A stretch of 64,000 bases of DNA, from NCBI RefSeq assembly GCF_029867415.1, contig NC_081182.1, forward strand, positions 41,837,462 through 41,901,461. Direction: 5' to 3'. The notes below the pieces were generated by a model. The model worked only from the letters and a program-made list of their open reading frames with translations, was not told the origin of the DNA and ran no database searches. The translations under genes and the position numbers were made by a program. Numbering within the stretch: the stretch's first letter is position 1; every line of letters starts with the position of its first letter. This document shows, in pieces, positions 10,697 to 22,736 of the stretch. This stretch comes from Vicia villosa. Its lineage: Eukaryota > Streptophyta > Magnoliopsida > Fabales > Fabaceae.

Positions 10697-13396
10697 CTAT
10701 GCCACCATGGCAAGCAGCATTCGAATGGACCTATGTTTCACAACAGGAGAAAACACATCATTGAAGTCGACACCTTCTTTCTGAGTGAAACCCCTTGCGA
10801 CTAACCTTGCCTTATATCTTTTCGACGTCACTCCTTCAATTCCTTCCTTAACTTTGAAAATCCATTTACAGCTGACTAACCTTGCCCCAGCAGGTTTCTT
10901 GATCAGTTCCCAAGTGTGATTATCATGAAGAGATTTCATCTCATCATCCATGGCCTTCAGCCATTCAGTCTTATTTTGACTCCTCATAACTTCCTTATAA
11001 TCTCTAGGTTCATCATCAAGAACCTCACTGGCAGAGATTAATGCATAAGCTATAAGATCTGCATACCCAAGTCTCTGAGGTGGTTTGATGACTCTTCTCG
11101 ACCTATCTCTCGACAATAGGTAGTCATCGTCAGTTTCCTCAACTTCCTCAGCATCTTCTGCTTCTTCTTCGACTTCATCAGGGACATGCAATTCAGCATC
11201 AACATGCTCCACCTCAACAGGAATCTCTACCTGTTCCAGCTCTTCGTCAGATGTTTCTGTACTTCGACCAACATCATCAGTTTTCTTAAAAGCCATTTCA
11301 GCTTCATTGAAAACAACATCTCGACTGGTGATACACCTCCTGTGACCTGACTCTAGGCACCATAGCCTATAAGCTTTGACTCCTTCTGGGTATCCCATGA
11401 ACATGCATTTCAGAGCTCTAGGTTCGACCTTGTCTTGCCTAATGTGAGCATAGGCTATGCAGCCAAATACTCTCAGTTTGTCGAGATCTGGTGGATGTCC
11501 CGACCAAACTTCTTCAGGTGTCTTCATATCTAACGCTGTCGAAGGACATCTGTTTATCAGATATGTTGCTGTCGCAACAGCCTCAGCCCAGAACACCTTC
11601 TTTAACCCCGCACTAGTCAACATACATCTAACTCTCTCCAAAATAGTTCGATTAAACCTTTCAGCCAAACCATTTTGTTGTGGAGTACCTGCAGTAGTTC
11701 TATGCCTTGCAATACCAGAGGTAGCACAAAAACTGTCGAATGCCTCATTGCAAAATTCAAGGCCATTGTCGGTTCTCAACCTCTTGACCTTTCTGCCAGT
11801 CTGATTTTCAACCAGAGTCTTCCAACTTTTGAAATTCTCAAACGTTTCATCCTTAGTCTTCTGGATGAATACCCATAATTTTCTGGAATAATCATCTACT
11901 ATGGATAGGAAATACCTTGCCCCAGAATGTGATGCACACCTTGCAGGCCCCCAAAGATCAGCATGGATGTAATCAAGGGATCCATGTGTTCTTGATTTGC
12001 CTTTGTTGAACTTCACTCTGCAAGATTTTCCAAGTACACAGGGTTCACAAAACTTCAGCTTTTCGACTTTGTCTCCACCAAGCAGATTTTGTTTCCCTAA
12101 TTCGACCAGACCCCTTTCACTGACATGGCCCAATCTCATGTGCCAGATTTCAGTTTTCGACAAAGGTTTCGTGGATGCAACATTTGTCGAACCACTTACA
12201 ACTTCAGCCTCAAGGGTATACAAGCCTTGTTTCTTCACGCCTCTCAAGACTTCCTTCGAACCCTTCATGACTCTTAGGATACTTTTCTCTCCTTGGAAAA
12301 CATATCCTTTCTTGTCGAATTCACCAAGAGAAAGCAGATTTCTCTTCAAATCAGGAACATACCTGACTTCAGTCAACAACCTTATTGACTCATCATGGAG
12401 CTTGAATCTAACAGATCCAATACCTGCAATCTTGCAAGCCTTGTTGTTTCCCAGCAATACTGATCCACCATCTTGATCACATAATTCCTCGAACAAGTCT
12501 TTGTTTGGAGTCATGTGCCAAGTGCAACCTGAATCCATAATCCACTCTCTCTTAGAGTCACTGCTTGAAACCACAAGAACATCAGATGATTCGAAATCAT
12601 CTTGAACAATGGCAGCGTTGCCATTATCCTTACCTCCATGATATTTCAGGCGTTCAGGGCACACCTTTCTTGTGTGACCCTCCTTTTTACAATGGTAGCA
12701 TCGAATGCCAGATGCTTCGCCACTGTAAGACTTCGACTGGCTTTTGCCTTTCTTCTTGTCGAACTTACCATCCTTTCGTAAGAGTTTTCCTTTAACGGCC
12801 AAACCTTCGCCAACAGTCGAAGGTTTATGCTCATTTCGTTCATTCAAGTCCTTAGAGTACAAGGCTGATTGAACTTCTTCAAACGTCAGGGACTCCCTTC
12901 CATACAAGAGAGTTTCTTTGAAGTGAGCATGTGATCTAGGCAAAGAACACAATAGTAACAGCGCTTGATCTTCATCATCGATCTTCACATCAATATTTTC
13001 AAGATCAAGAATCAGCTTGTTGAACATATCCAACTGCTCAGCCAATACTTTGTCTTCAATCATCTTGAATGAATACAAAGCTTGCTTCAGGTAGAGTCGA
13101 TTTACCAGCGATTTGGTCATATACAAACTTTCAAGTTTCACCCATAACCCTGATGCCGTCGTCTCCTTTGATACCTGTCGGAGAACCTTATCACCAAGGC
13201 TCAACAAAATTGCGCTGTGTGCTTTCTCGATCATAGTTGTCTTCTCCGCTGCCGTTAATGCAGCATTCATGGCTGCCTCTCCCTTCAACGCTTCCAAACA
13301 ACCCTGCTGAACCAGTAGGGCTTTCATCTTCAAGCGCCACAGACCGAAATCATTCACTCCGGTGAATTTTTCAATCTCATACTTTGTTGACGGCAT
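10697..13396 (-). pseudogene. Copia Gag-protease-integrase and start of RT, ending at a premature TAG
   Basis: I take ATG 13396 as start (MPSTKYEIEKFTGVNDFGLW, a typical copia Gag opening); a GTG further upstream would add five residues. The frame covers 899 codons. Seen in order: UBN2-like Gag; CCHC knuckle CYHCKKEGHTRKVC near residue 235; aspartic protease motif WIMDSGCTWHM near residue 290; GAG-pre-integrase WHMRLGHV; integrase core with catalytic D in HADLWGP, D in LRTDNGLEF and E in QQNGLAERFNRT; an acidic linker rich in E and D; and the opening of reverse transcriptase (ELIKKPAGARLVSCKW). A TAG at 10697-10699 interrupts the RT; the frame resumes in phase at once. One C-to-T change in a CAG codon could explain it. 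Everything before the stop looks intact. Confidence 0.92.
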
Positions 13397-13421
13397 CTTC
13401 TCCACGCTCACCGCACCAATT
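13397..13421 (-). promoter_or_regulatory. Very short leader with a non-standard primer binding site
   Basis: After the 5' LTR the minus strand reads AATTGGTGCGGTGAGCGTGG, and the Gag ATG comes only about 25 bp downstream. Only TGGT matches the usual initiator-tRNA site TGGTATCAGAGC. Either another tRNA primes, or this element uses an unusual short match. Confidence 0.5.
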
Positions 13422-13857
13422 TGTTGTGAAAAACGATACCAATAACAAAGTATAATAGGGAATTAGGGAAGAGAATAAGAACACAAGAATTGGTTATAAC
13501 TGCTATTCTTTTACTTTCTCTTAAAACAAGATTACAAGTTTACAAGAATAACAAATAACCTCCCTCACCTTAAATTAGGATTTGCAGCTTAGCAATGATG
13601 AGAGACTAGTATGCTATTTATAATAAAACCTAACATACTAACTAATGGGCTTTTTCCACAAGACCCATTACACAAGCCAACTTAATAAACAAGCTAACTT
13701 AACAAATTAGGGTTTAAACACTAAAACCTAATTTAACATGCTAACAACCCTAGCATCTTCGACACAAGCATGTGAACAACCTTCGACATCATGCTTAACC
13801 CTGTCGAACCAAGAAGCTACCCTTCGGCCATACTAGAGTTCGATCCAATATCTCACA
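13422..13857 (-). repeat. 5' LTR of the young copia element
   Basis: 436 bp, TG...CA ends, same TATA-like TTATAAATAG on the minus strand near 13613-13622 as in the other LTR. It should carry the promoter of the element. Confidence 0.95.
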
Positions 13858-14100
13858 ATGGGGGAACTCAAAAATTGTATTGAAGGAGGGTTTTGAAGGG
13901 CTTACATAAATTTTCCAAATATCTTTTAGGTTGTTATAGTATTCTGAAAATAAAAAATTTGGTAATGATAATGACTCTTTTATCATTCTAAACAAAATCA
14001 TTTTTTTTAAAAATGTCAAATATTTTTCTATAATTTTTTTAAATTTCATTTTTGGAAGCCTTCCCCTCCCCTCCCCTCCAAACTCCCAAACATAGCCTAA

Positions 14101-17100
14101 GGAAACTTGAGTATTTCCTTGGAATAGAAGTGAAATATCATGAAAATGTCTTATTGCTTCTGACTCATACCAAGTATATTAATGATCTTCACTACTATAA
14201 ATAATACATTTCATGACAAAGCTTTCACCTCACCTAACAAAAATTCGAGGTATAATATTAAAGTGCGTCATGTTTTATTTTTTTTAAAAAAATAAAAATG
14301 ACATTCTCTCAAGTTTCCAAATAAAACCAAGGGAAAAAATAATTCAGGACATGCTTCGAATCCCAACTAATGCAGTTTATGTTTTTATTTCTTTATAAGT
14401 GGTGCCTTTATTTTTATTTTATTTTATATTAGTAAACTAAATGATGCATCCCTTCGGTTTCCGTAATAAAAGAGAGATTAAATAATCAAATTTTACTATA
14501 AAATCACACGTTAAACATAATTTACCATAATCCTAACTTATATGTTGTCGTCCCAAACTCGTACGCATCATTCTTTTGGATGGATTATAAGACAGAAAAT
14601 ATCTTCAAAGTTCTACTATCTTGAACAAAATATCTTTTTTCCCCTTGCAATCTATCCCACGTAATGGTGTTGATGTTATTGTTGTATTTTTTGAATAACC
14701 TTCCTATGTTGTGAATCAAAGAAAACATCATTGTTTTCTTCGGTTGACAATATTGAGAAATTTATTCCTAAACTTGATGTAAATTGCAAGCAATTACATC
14801 ACACAGAAAATGGTAAATGGTGAAAAATCAAAAAGGAAATAAGGCATGTTACTTTCAAATTTTTATCATTCATCGTTTTTTGCAAGTAATGTATTACCTT
14901 GTTTTTTTGATAAAAACGAGGGAAAAGTGCTTATTTTATTTTATTATTTAATTAAAAAAGAAAAACTTATCTCCTCAGTTTTGAAAAAGAACCGAGGGAT
15001 TTAGTTACACAGCTACAACAATGAATCTACGCTCTACATTCTTAAAGTAACAACGCTCATGATATTTCCAAGACATCAATCCACAACGAATCTATGTCCT
15101 ACATCCACCACTATATATCTTGTTCTCTTTCTTGTGAAAGAATTCGCAATGAAAACATTTGCTCAAGATAATGAAATCCTGAAACTTAAAGAAGCTTGGA
15201 AATGTTCTCTAGAATGGATTGCAAGTGCAAAAAAAACATTTTCTAATAGTTGAAACAAATAACTTATTAGAAGTTGGAAGCATAAAAGGTATACAACAAA
15301 ATGTGAATAACAAAAAAGATTTGTTGTTCTCCAAGAATAACAATGATAAATTTGGGTTTGTTGTAATTTTTAATATTCTGTTGTAGAAAATGTAAAAAAG
15401 AATGTATTTTTTTCTTCAAAAAAGCTTATCCCCCTCGATTTTTAACAAAAATCGAGCAATATGGTGCTTTTCAGTTTAATATTTCATTGTATTTTTTATT
15501 TAAAATGAAACATATTTTTCGCGGTTTTGACTCGTAACCGAAGGGATATATAGGCGTGTTTATTGTGTTTATTTACCGTCCTTAAACACATTTTTGTCTT
15601 CTATTTAATGAGTATCAACGCTCAAGACACTATCATTAGTGATCCACATGAAACCTAAAAGACATCCATGATAAAAGCATTATGAATATAAAAAATTGAT
15701 AATAAAAGAATTTGACCTGAAAACATTTAGGTTCAATGTTTGTGTTCTTTAAGAAGCTTGGAAAAGTTCTCTATGATGGATTGCAATAGCAGAGAATTAT
15801 TTGTGTTCAAGGTTTGTGTTCTTTAATACTCATATGACTGAATATTAATTTTATTTATCTAACCTTTTTTTTTTTGCTTTATGCCAGAAACAAATGAATG
15901 CAAAAGCGATAGAGAATATCTTGCACCCAAGATCTTCTCTTCCCCAAGATTTCAATGAAACGAAGATCCATCATTTGTTTTACACTGATGATGATGAATC
16001 AGATTCAAATTTTGTTATATATTTTTATCTTAATATTTTGCGTAAACAATGTAATATTCTGTGTAAACAATGTAGTTTCTAAACAAAATAATTTATTGAT
16101 ATTCGATATAAACAATATAATGAGTATTTTAAAAATATTATTTTTCCCTCGGTTTTGGTCATAAACCAAGAGGTTTGTGGCAATAGTTTTAAAGATATAC
16201 AAAGGCTAATACTGGAGATTGAACCTATGATCATTTTAATTATCTCCTCTATTATTTAAAAATCGAAGGGTTAAGTGACAAGTTATTATGACGCCCCTTG
16301 TTACCTTGCCTCTATAACCGAGATTGAATAAACTTCGTGACCAAAGTTAAATGTGTGTTTTGTAGTAGCGTTCCTCTCCAAAGTTAATTTGACTGGTGCA
16401 AAAGGATTCAACACTCTTATGCTCAGTCATTGGAAGCTCAACAAGCATGAGATCTATATAATTCAAGATGCCCTTTGTATAGGTCTATTGTTGATGCCTT
16501 ACAATAAATAATAATAATTTGTCTTGGCATTGTTTTTTGTGTAAACAAATCCTGTAAATTTATCGCAAACCCTCGTGAAAATCATTGTAGCACTTGTAAG
16601 AGAATATTAGGGTGTCTTAGTGGCACCTCCATTAATGGCTTAATTTTCTCCCCTGATAATGCAATTTATAATTTTTTTTCCTAGAGCGTGCAATGACCCA
16701 GATTGAGCTAGTGACCATGATGATAGAAGGACCACATCCAAGTTATGCATTTATTTTGGCCCCAACCTTATATATTGGAGCTCCAAAAAGCAGCCACTTG
16801 TAGCAAGATCTAACATTGAGGCCGAATATCGAATTCTTGCTCATACTTCTTCAGAACTATTATTGTTAGAAACTCTCGACTCCGAGTTACTCATAGATTA
16901 TCTTTCTTCTAATTTGCTATGCGACAATCTTAGTGTTTTAATAATTTCACACAATCCATTTCTACACATTAGAACTAAGCATATATTGAACTAGACATTC
17001 ACTTTGTCCGTGAAAGAGTGGTTGTCAACAAACTCAACATTCAACATGTTCCAGAACCATCACAAATTGGTGATATTCTAAGTAAGCCCTTACCTTCAGT

Positions 17101-17160
17101 TATTTTTTTAAACTTGAAGATCAAGCTCAAAGTGTTTTCTCTCCAACCACTTATATTTAT
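14101..17160 (+). pseudogene. Copia element A reverse transcriptase/RNase H relic, split by a CACTA element
   Basis: Immediately after the MITE the + strand translates as LRKLEYFLGIEVKYH, the reverse-transcriptase phrase before the connection domain, then TKYINDL up to 14189. The reading resumes after 16370 with LSKVNLTGAKGFNTLMLSHW. Further on come RILGCLSGTSINGLIFSP and, in RNase H, LIYWSSKKQPLVARSNIEAE and IRTKHI before about 17000. Stops and shifts are frequent. This is the downstream half of the element whose gag lies at 5850-6760; the two halves are separated by the nested transposons. Confidence 0.8.
14190..16370. mobile_element. Non-autonomous CACTA-type element (2.18 kb)
   Basis: The left end CACTACTATAAATAATACAT and, on the reverse strand, the right end CGCTACTACAAAACACACAT are inverted repeats with a few mismatches. 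Subterminal copies of CCCTCGGTTTTGGTCATAAA-like and ACCGAGGGA-like motifs recur in both orientations (for example near 14450, 14980, 15430, 15530 and 16147), as expected for CACTA transposase-binding arrays. It splits the copia A frame precisely between codons of TKYINDL and LSKVNL. The 3-bp target is not clean (CTT on the left, TTC on the right). I see no transposase. Confidence 0.7.
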
Positions 17161-17173
17161 AAATGAGTAGTAG

Positions 17174-17986
17174 TGTAATGTGTTGGGAAATGACCTCCAT
17201 AATTTCCCTCTCCGTGAATTCAAAAATAGGCATTAGCGAAAACGTGAAATATAAGCGCAATGACGCAAAAGAATTTTAGCGTGGAAAATCTTCTCAATGT
17301 GAGAGAGAAAAAACCATGGGACCCTTAGGCCTCTTAAACTTCCACTATAATGATAATAGGAATACAACAAATTCACCCTTATGTGGATCTCACTACAATG
17401 TATCGTTCAATTTACAAGAAACACTCTCACAAATTGGCTCAGTGTTTCTCTCACAAAGAAACTCTCTATGAGGATCACTTTTCTCTCTTGAGCAAGGCTC
17501 TCTTTCACTCTTGCTTCTTGTTTTTCTTCTCTAGTGTGTTGTGTTTTGAATGTTTTGCTTATGGTCCTATTTATAGGAGAAGCAAGTCAAAGGTACCTTA
17601 CATGCATTAAGATAATTGTCTTTTTCCTTCAATGCAAATCATCTAGTGTTCTTTGCAAAGCATGCACCATAACAATTCTTTGCAAGACATGTACTACACC
17701 ATGTGTACACCATATACCTTATCACTTGTCATCACATGCAATCTTCTATTTTATCAAATGTATGTTGGTGATGTGGAAAAGATTGGACCCCATATAATGT
17801 AAAACAGTTAGAGTAAGAACGCTGGTAGTTAAAGTTAGTTAAGTTTTTTTGAGAGAATTGCTGGACTCTTAACAAACACAACTCATATCTTAGCAAAGCT
17901 AATTAAGTTTGTATAAATACTGTACAAATATCCACTAGTAAAATACAATATTGATTAAAGTCATATATTTGATGAACAATTTATCA
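17174..17986 (+). repeat. 3' LTR of copia element A, split by the solo LTR
   Basis: 17174-17180 (TGTAATG) plus 17800-17986 realign with 4242-4434: shared GTTAGAGTAA, TATAAATACTGTACAA against TATAAATATTGCACAA, CACTAGTAAA and the same end ATTTATCA. Divergence is clearly higher than for the young elements, so copia A is old. Confidence 0.65.
17181..17794 (-). mobile_element. Probable solo LTR (614 bp) inside the 3' LTR of copia element A
   Basis: The segment starts TGTTGGGAAA and is flanked by TAATG on both sides (17176-17180 and 17795-17799). On the minus strand it contains a TATA-like CTATAAATAG near 17566-17575, so it is oriented minus. Its outer base pair at the right reads TA instead of CA, probably a point change. 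There is no internal domain, so recombination between two LTRs is the simplest origin. Open frames within it are incidental. Confidence 0.6.
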
Positions 17987-19126
17987 TCTAATACTAAAGA
18001 ATATAATTGACCAAAGCTTCGAGTGTTGTTTTTATTTTCTTTTATATATGGAATACTCCACCTAGTCACATGTTTAAGAGATTCAACTATTTGTAAACTG
18101 TCTACCATGCTCATAAATGTCCTATTATTTATTAAAGGCTAAAGCTAATATTTTCATATCAGAGAAATAAACTAGTAAATCAATGATGCAAATTGTTTTA
18201 ACTTTTGAAATAATTAATGTAAAAAACTTGCTACTAAAATTTGATTGTATTTAAAAACTATATTGTAAAATAAGCAAAAGAGAATTCTCATGTTTGAATG
18301 ACAAAGTAAAATTAACTTTAATTGTATATCATTTTAGTGGCTCTGTTATTTTAGTAAATAAAATAATAACATTCTCAATTTTAATAATGTATTAATTATT
18401 TAAATATTTTAATAATGTTCTTTAATTATCATATACACTAATTTTAAAGTATTAATAAATTAATTTAGTAAAAATATTGTATATTTTAATAATTTTATTA
18501 TATTTTTTAATTTGTTCGCAAAAAATTTAATATTACTTAATTTAAAAGAGTATTATTATAAGATTAGCACTCTTACATTTTAGGATTTTGTTGAATATGA
18601 CACTAAATATTCAATTATTCAATGTCATATTTTTTTATATTTAATTATTTTAAAAATTAATTTAGTCCTTAAAGTTCTGATACGCAACAAAAGTTTCAGG
18701 ATAATAAATCAAGCATAATATACTATAAAGGGAATTTATCTTGTTATAATTGTGCCTATTAAAATATGTAATAATGCATATATTTTATTCAATAGGTAAT
18801 GCACTGATAAAACGCCGCCACAGTTACTGAATAATTTTAAATTCATTTATCCATCCTATGCCTCTAGAACAAACTAGAACTAAAAAAAATAATATAGTAA
18901 GATAAATATCACAAATTTTAATGCCATGCAACAACTCAATTACATATTAAAATAGCATAAGAAACATAAGATATAGTAATTAATTAGTGGCATGTGAATA
19001 ACACACCTCTATTATTTCCATTCTTGATTGCTAACTGGAGACAGAAAAATAATTTAGAAAGTGGCATGCTTTATCGAGTCAATGGAGCATTTATATAATG
19101 AATGGAATCTGAAGATGAAACCCACT
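17987..19126. other. AT-rich intergenic DNA
   Basis: No gene or transposon structure recognised. Short AT-rich repeats and ordinary intergenic sequence only. Confidence 0.5.
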
Positions 19127-19805
19127 AAACTAATCAATTTCACATAAAATAATTGTATCGAAAAGGGAAACGTTGTAGCATTGTAGTAAGCACAAAAAAT
19201 GTTTTCATTGAGAACAAAGACTAGTAACATTATATTGGACCGTTGAAATTTGATTTGCCAATTGAAATTCAGCAGCACATTATTTTAGTATTTTATGTTG
19301 TGTTTTTGTAACATGGAGATTGTGTGCGTTGGATAGTGATAGGTGAAGGAGAGCATTATCGTTAAAGCAAATTGTGAGGATGTTGATTTGTTGTACCTAC
19401 CGATTGTAAGAGAAACAAAACAAAGCATGAAAGATGCATAACAATCTATGCATGTATAGGGGAAATTCTAAAATGGACTACTATGATAGTGATTCATGGT
19501 GGAAAGACATTTGAAAATTTAATATTTTACGTCTAAAGAGATTTATCAACAACCATTAGAGTTTGGAATAATTTTTTAAGTATTGTTCCAACGTGGATCT
19601 CTTATCAAAATACATAGCTTAGCTTAAAACAAATTCAATTAACAAATTGTATACGGCTAGATTACCTTTTTATTTATTTGCTAAATCCTCTTAAGTTAAA
19701 AGACTAGGCTAGACTACTAGTCTACATTGCTAATTAAAAGCGACCCTTGAAAGAATAAGTAAATCCTTCTATTATTTTGAATAGATTTCTCCTCGATCAG
19801 TTTTA
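19127..19805 (+). repeat. Direct duplication, copy 1 (about 650 bp)
   Basis: From AATCAATTTC onward this aligns with 22737-23360, sharing long phrases such as AAACGTTGTAGCATTGTAGT and GGACTACTATGATAGTGATT. Divergence is roughly ten percent with small indels. Copy 1 is cut off exactly by the LTR that begins at 19808. Confidence 0.85.
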
Positions 19806-19807
19806 AG

Positions 19808-20288
19808 TGTTGGAATCACATCAAATTTATAAAAAAATTCGAATCAATTTTGATGAACAAGATTCAATCACACTGATCGAATTTGTCTTTTGTTCTTTAT
19901 TTTTCATTTGAGTGAATCAATCAACCTTAATTGTAAGATGACTCTGCTGCACAAATGATAATGGAAGAAGAAAAAGAATGAATTGGCGAAGAAAGAGAAG
20001 GGTTTTAGAAAAATAGGGAAAGAAGAAAAGGAATTTCTGCAGAGTTTCTTCCTGGTCTTAAACTGTGATTTCTTTATTCTTTGCAACTGCAAGTGAATCA
20101 CTACTTTACAACAATAGGGTAACTCCCTATTTATAGGCTGAGTTTGCTTGCTCCCTGAGCAAAATCCAAATAACATAATTCTTCTAAAACATACAAAATA
20201 AGCCTAAATTGAAATTTGTGTCGAGGCTAACGCATTCGACATTTTGACAGCACTAGGTGTTTCGACACCATAAAATACATTCTCAACA
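19808..20288 (-). mobile_element. 3' LTR of a truncated minus-strand copia element (481 bp)
   Basis: The segment begins TGTTGGAATCAC and ends TTCTCAACA on the + strand, with a minus-strand TATA-like CTATAAATAG near 20129-20138. On the internal side the minus strand reads TTAGACGGTG directly before the LTR, a plausible polypurine tract. The matching 5' LTR, expected to the right of 22600, is absent. Confidence 0.7.
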
Positions 20289-22680
20289 CACCGTCTAATT
20301 TGTTGTGTCTAAGCTATCTACATTCATCATAGACCTTAACTTCTTGAATACTTCGACATGCACTCCTTTTACTGTGATGTTTGCAATATGATTCTCAACT
20401 GTAGTGTTCCAAGTTGAGCTTTTCTTTTGCTACCTGCTCTCAAAGATAATAGAACCTCATTTCGATGTGCTTGCCTCTTCTATGTGCTATTAGATTCTTT
20501 GTCAGATTTATAGCTGACGTGTTATCGTCTTCATGGTGATTACTCCATGATTCTTCCCTGTGATTTCTTCGACCAAATTAACCATTCACGTTGATTGACA
20601 TGCACAAAGAGAAGCATCTATGTACTTTGCTTCACACGATGATAGTGCTATTACTGGTTCTTTTCTCGAACTCCAAGCAACTGGTGCGCCACCTAGCATA
20701 AACATATACCCAATTGTGGACTTTTGATTCTCAACATCACTACACCAACTTGAGTTGGTGTAACCCACTAACTTGCGTTCTTTTCCTTCATTAGTTGCAG
20801 GAAACAAAATGCCATAGTCGATAGTTCTTTTGAGATGCCTTAGCATCCTCTTCGTCACTGCTAGATTTGATACCTTTGGCTTCTGCATGAATATACTCAC
20901 CATACCAACATTGTATGCTAGATCAGGCCTTGTCTGACAAAGGTATCTTAATGACCCAATAAGTCTTTTGTACTATGTTGGATCGACATCATCTTCATCT
21001 GAGTCTTTCGATAATTCTAGTCTTGGTTATGCAGGTGTCGAAGTCGCGTTGTTGTCTTCCATCTCAAATCTTTTGAGTATTTCGCTCGCATATCTTCTTT
21101 GATGCATCATCAATCCTCTACTACTATTGTAGAATTCGATACCAAGGAAGTATGAAATGTTGTTCATATCACACATTTTGAATTTCTTGCTAAGATCACC
21201 TTTGAAGTCTTCGATCTATTTCATGCTGCTACCTGTTATTAATAAGTCATTGACATAGAGACATAGTATAAGCAATTCACTCTTGCTTCTTTTTACATAT
21301 ACTCCATGCTCAGTTGTGCATATCACAAATTTCTTTTTCCTTAGGAAACTGTCAATCTTCTTATTCCAATCTCTTGAAGCTTGTTTAAGTCCATACAGAG
21401 TTTTATGCGACATGTATACCTTTATTTCTCTGCCTTATTTCACAAATTCAACTGGTTGTGCAACATAAATTTCATCTAAGGGATCATTTCAGGAATGAAC
21501 GTTTCACATCCATCTGACATATATGCCAGCTGGTCATGTTTACTAGACCAACAACCAACCTTTTTCAATCCTAGCAACATGTGGAAAAAGCTTCGTCAAA
21601 GTTGATTCCTTCTTTTTGAAGAAATCCTTTCGCCATAAGTCTTGCCTTGTGTCGAGTTACTTATCCTTTTAGATTCAACTTCACCTTGTATACCCACTTT
21701 ACATCGATTGCCTTCTTGCCTTAAGGTAATTCGACAAGTGACCAACTGTTGTTGACTTTCATGGACTTCAGTTCCTCATTCATCACTTTAATCCACTTCA
21801 GATCTTAATTCTTCAACTACATTGACTGGTTTGACATCTGCGTAGAAAGCATAGCGTACTAGTTCACCTTCATAATTGACTACATCATCTAATGTAATCA
21901 CCCAATCATAGCAACCTTGCATTCATGTGTCTTGTTCTTTGAGGACTACTTGTGCTTGCTTGACCTCGTACTTTTTCATGTCAAACTTCACTTTCACCTT
22001 CACTTTCGGGTTCTTCACATAAGATTCTCATTGAATCCTTCTTTACATTTTAAGTTCATTCACATTCCTTAAGCTCGTCTATGATCACGTCCCTGGTAAT
22101 CACAACTTGCTTGTTCACTAGATCGAACAACTTGTATCCTCCAGTCGAATAATATCCTATTAGGATCATTTGATTGAACTTGTCATCAAGTTTTCTTCTC
22201 AACTGATCAGGCACATGTCTATGTGTTATAGATCCAAATACTTTCAGATGACTTAAGTTAGGCTTGACACCAGACCAACATTCCTCTAGTGTGATTCCTT
22301 CTAACTTCTTCGTCGGACATCTATTCAATATGCATGTTGATGTCAACACAACTTCTCCCCATAATTTTTTTAGGTAGATGCTTGCCTTTCAACATACTTC
22401 TCACCATATTCATGATGGTTTTATTCTTCCTTTCATATGTTATATTTTGTTGTGAGGTGTAGGGTGGCACCACCTCATGCACAATTCCTTCATTTTCACA
22501 CAATGCATCGAAATCTTTCGACACATATTCTCCACCAGCATCAGTCCTCAAAATCTTGAGCTTTCGACTACTTTATCTTTCGACCATTGATTTAATTTGA
22601 GGGATAAGCGTTACCGCTTGTTTCTCCTAGCCATATTAATTTATCTTCTTGGTATCTAAGGGACTAAGGGATACTCATCA
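20289..22680 (-). pseudogene. Decayed copia pol (integrase, RT, RNase H)
   Basis: Minus-strand fragments in the proper order: integrase core MRTDAGGEYVSKDFDALCEN (22551 downward) and the catalytic-glutamate region near 22430, then LEECWSGVKPNLSHLKVFGS near 22270, RT fragment YGLKQASRDWNKKIDSFLRK and LCLYVNDLLITGS (21413-21216), and RNase H VGYTNSSWCSDVENQKSTIG and VIALSSCEAKYIDA (20780-20620). In the RT box the usual VDD reads VND, a change at a catalytic aspartate. Stops and frameshifts separate all fragments, and gag, protease and the 5' LTR are missing. Confidence 0.85.
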
Positions 22681-22736
22681 TTTGATGAGCTTCAAAAGGA
22701 TTGACCTTGGTAAAAATGATGTTACTCTTCCGGTTA

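Larger units (their letters stand above)
8952..13857 (-). mobile_element. Young Ty1/copia retrotransposon, complete with both LTRs
   Basis: The element runs from LTR to LTR (8952-9387 and 13422-13857, 436 bp each), starts TG and ends CA, and is flanked by the perfect 5-bp duplication ATGGG (8947-8951 and 13858-13862). By eye the LTRs differ at only two positions (9093/13563 and 9347/13817), so it inserted recently. The order on the minus strand is LTR, short leader, gag, protease, integrase, reverse transcriptase, RNase H, LTR, the Ty1/copia order. The coding region carries a premature TAG and a substituted reverse-transcriptase active-site motif, so this copy is probably not autonomous. Confidence 0.95.
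8807..14097. mobile_element. Tourist-like (PIF/Harbinger) MITE, 380 bp, split by a copia insertion
   Basis: The left terminus GGCTATGTTTGGGAGTTTGG is repeated as a perfect inverted copy at 14078-14097 (CCAAACTCCCAAACATAGCC), with further purine-rich symmetry inward. Both sides carry the 3-bp target TAA (8804-8806 and 14098-14100), the preferred PIF/Harbinger target. Removing the copia element 8952-13857 and one of its 5-bp duplications leaves a 380-bp MITE. Its left TAA lies inside the right target duplication of the hAT element, so the MITE landed after that element. Confidence 0.85.

Noticed and set aside
17350..17797. Open frames of 86-87 codons
   Set aside because: They lie in the solo LTR 17181-17794, with a minus-strand TATA box running through them.
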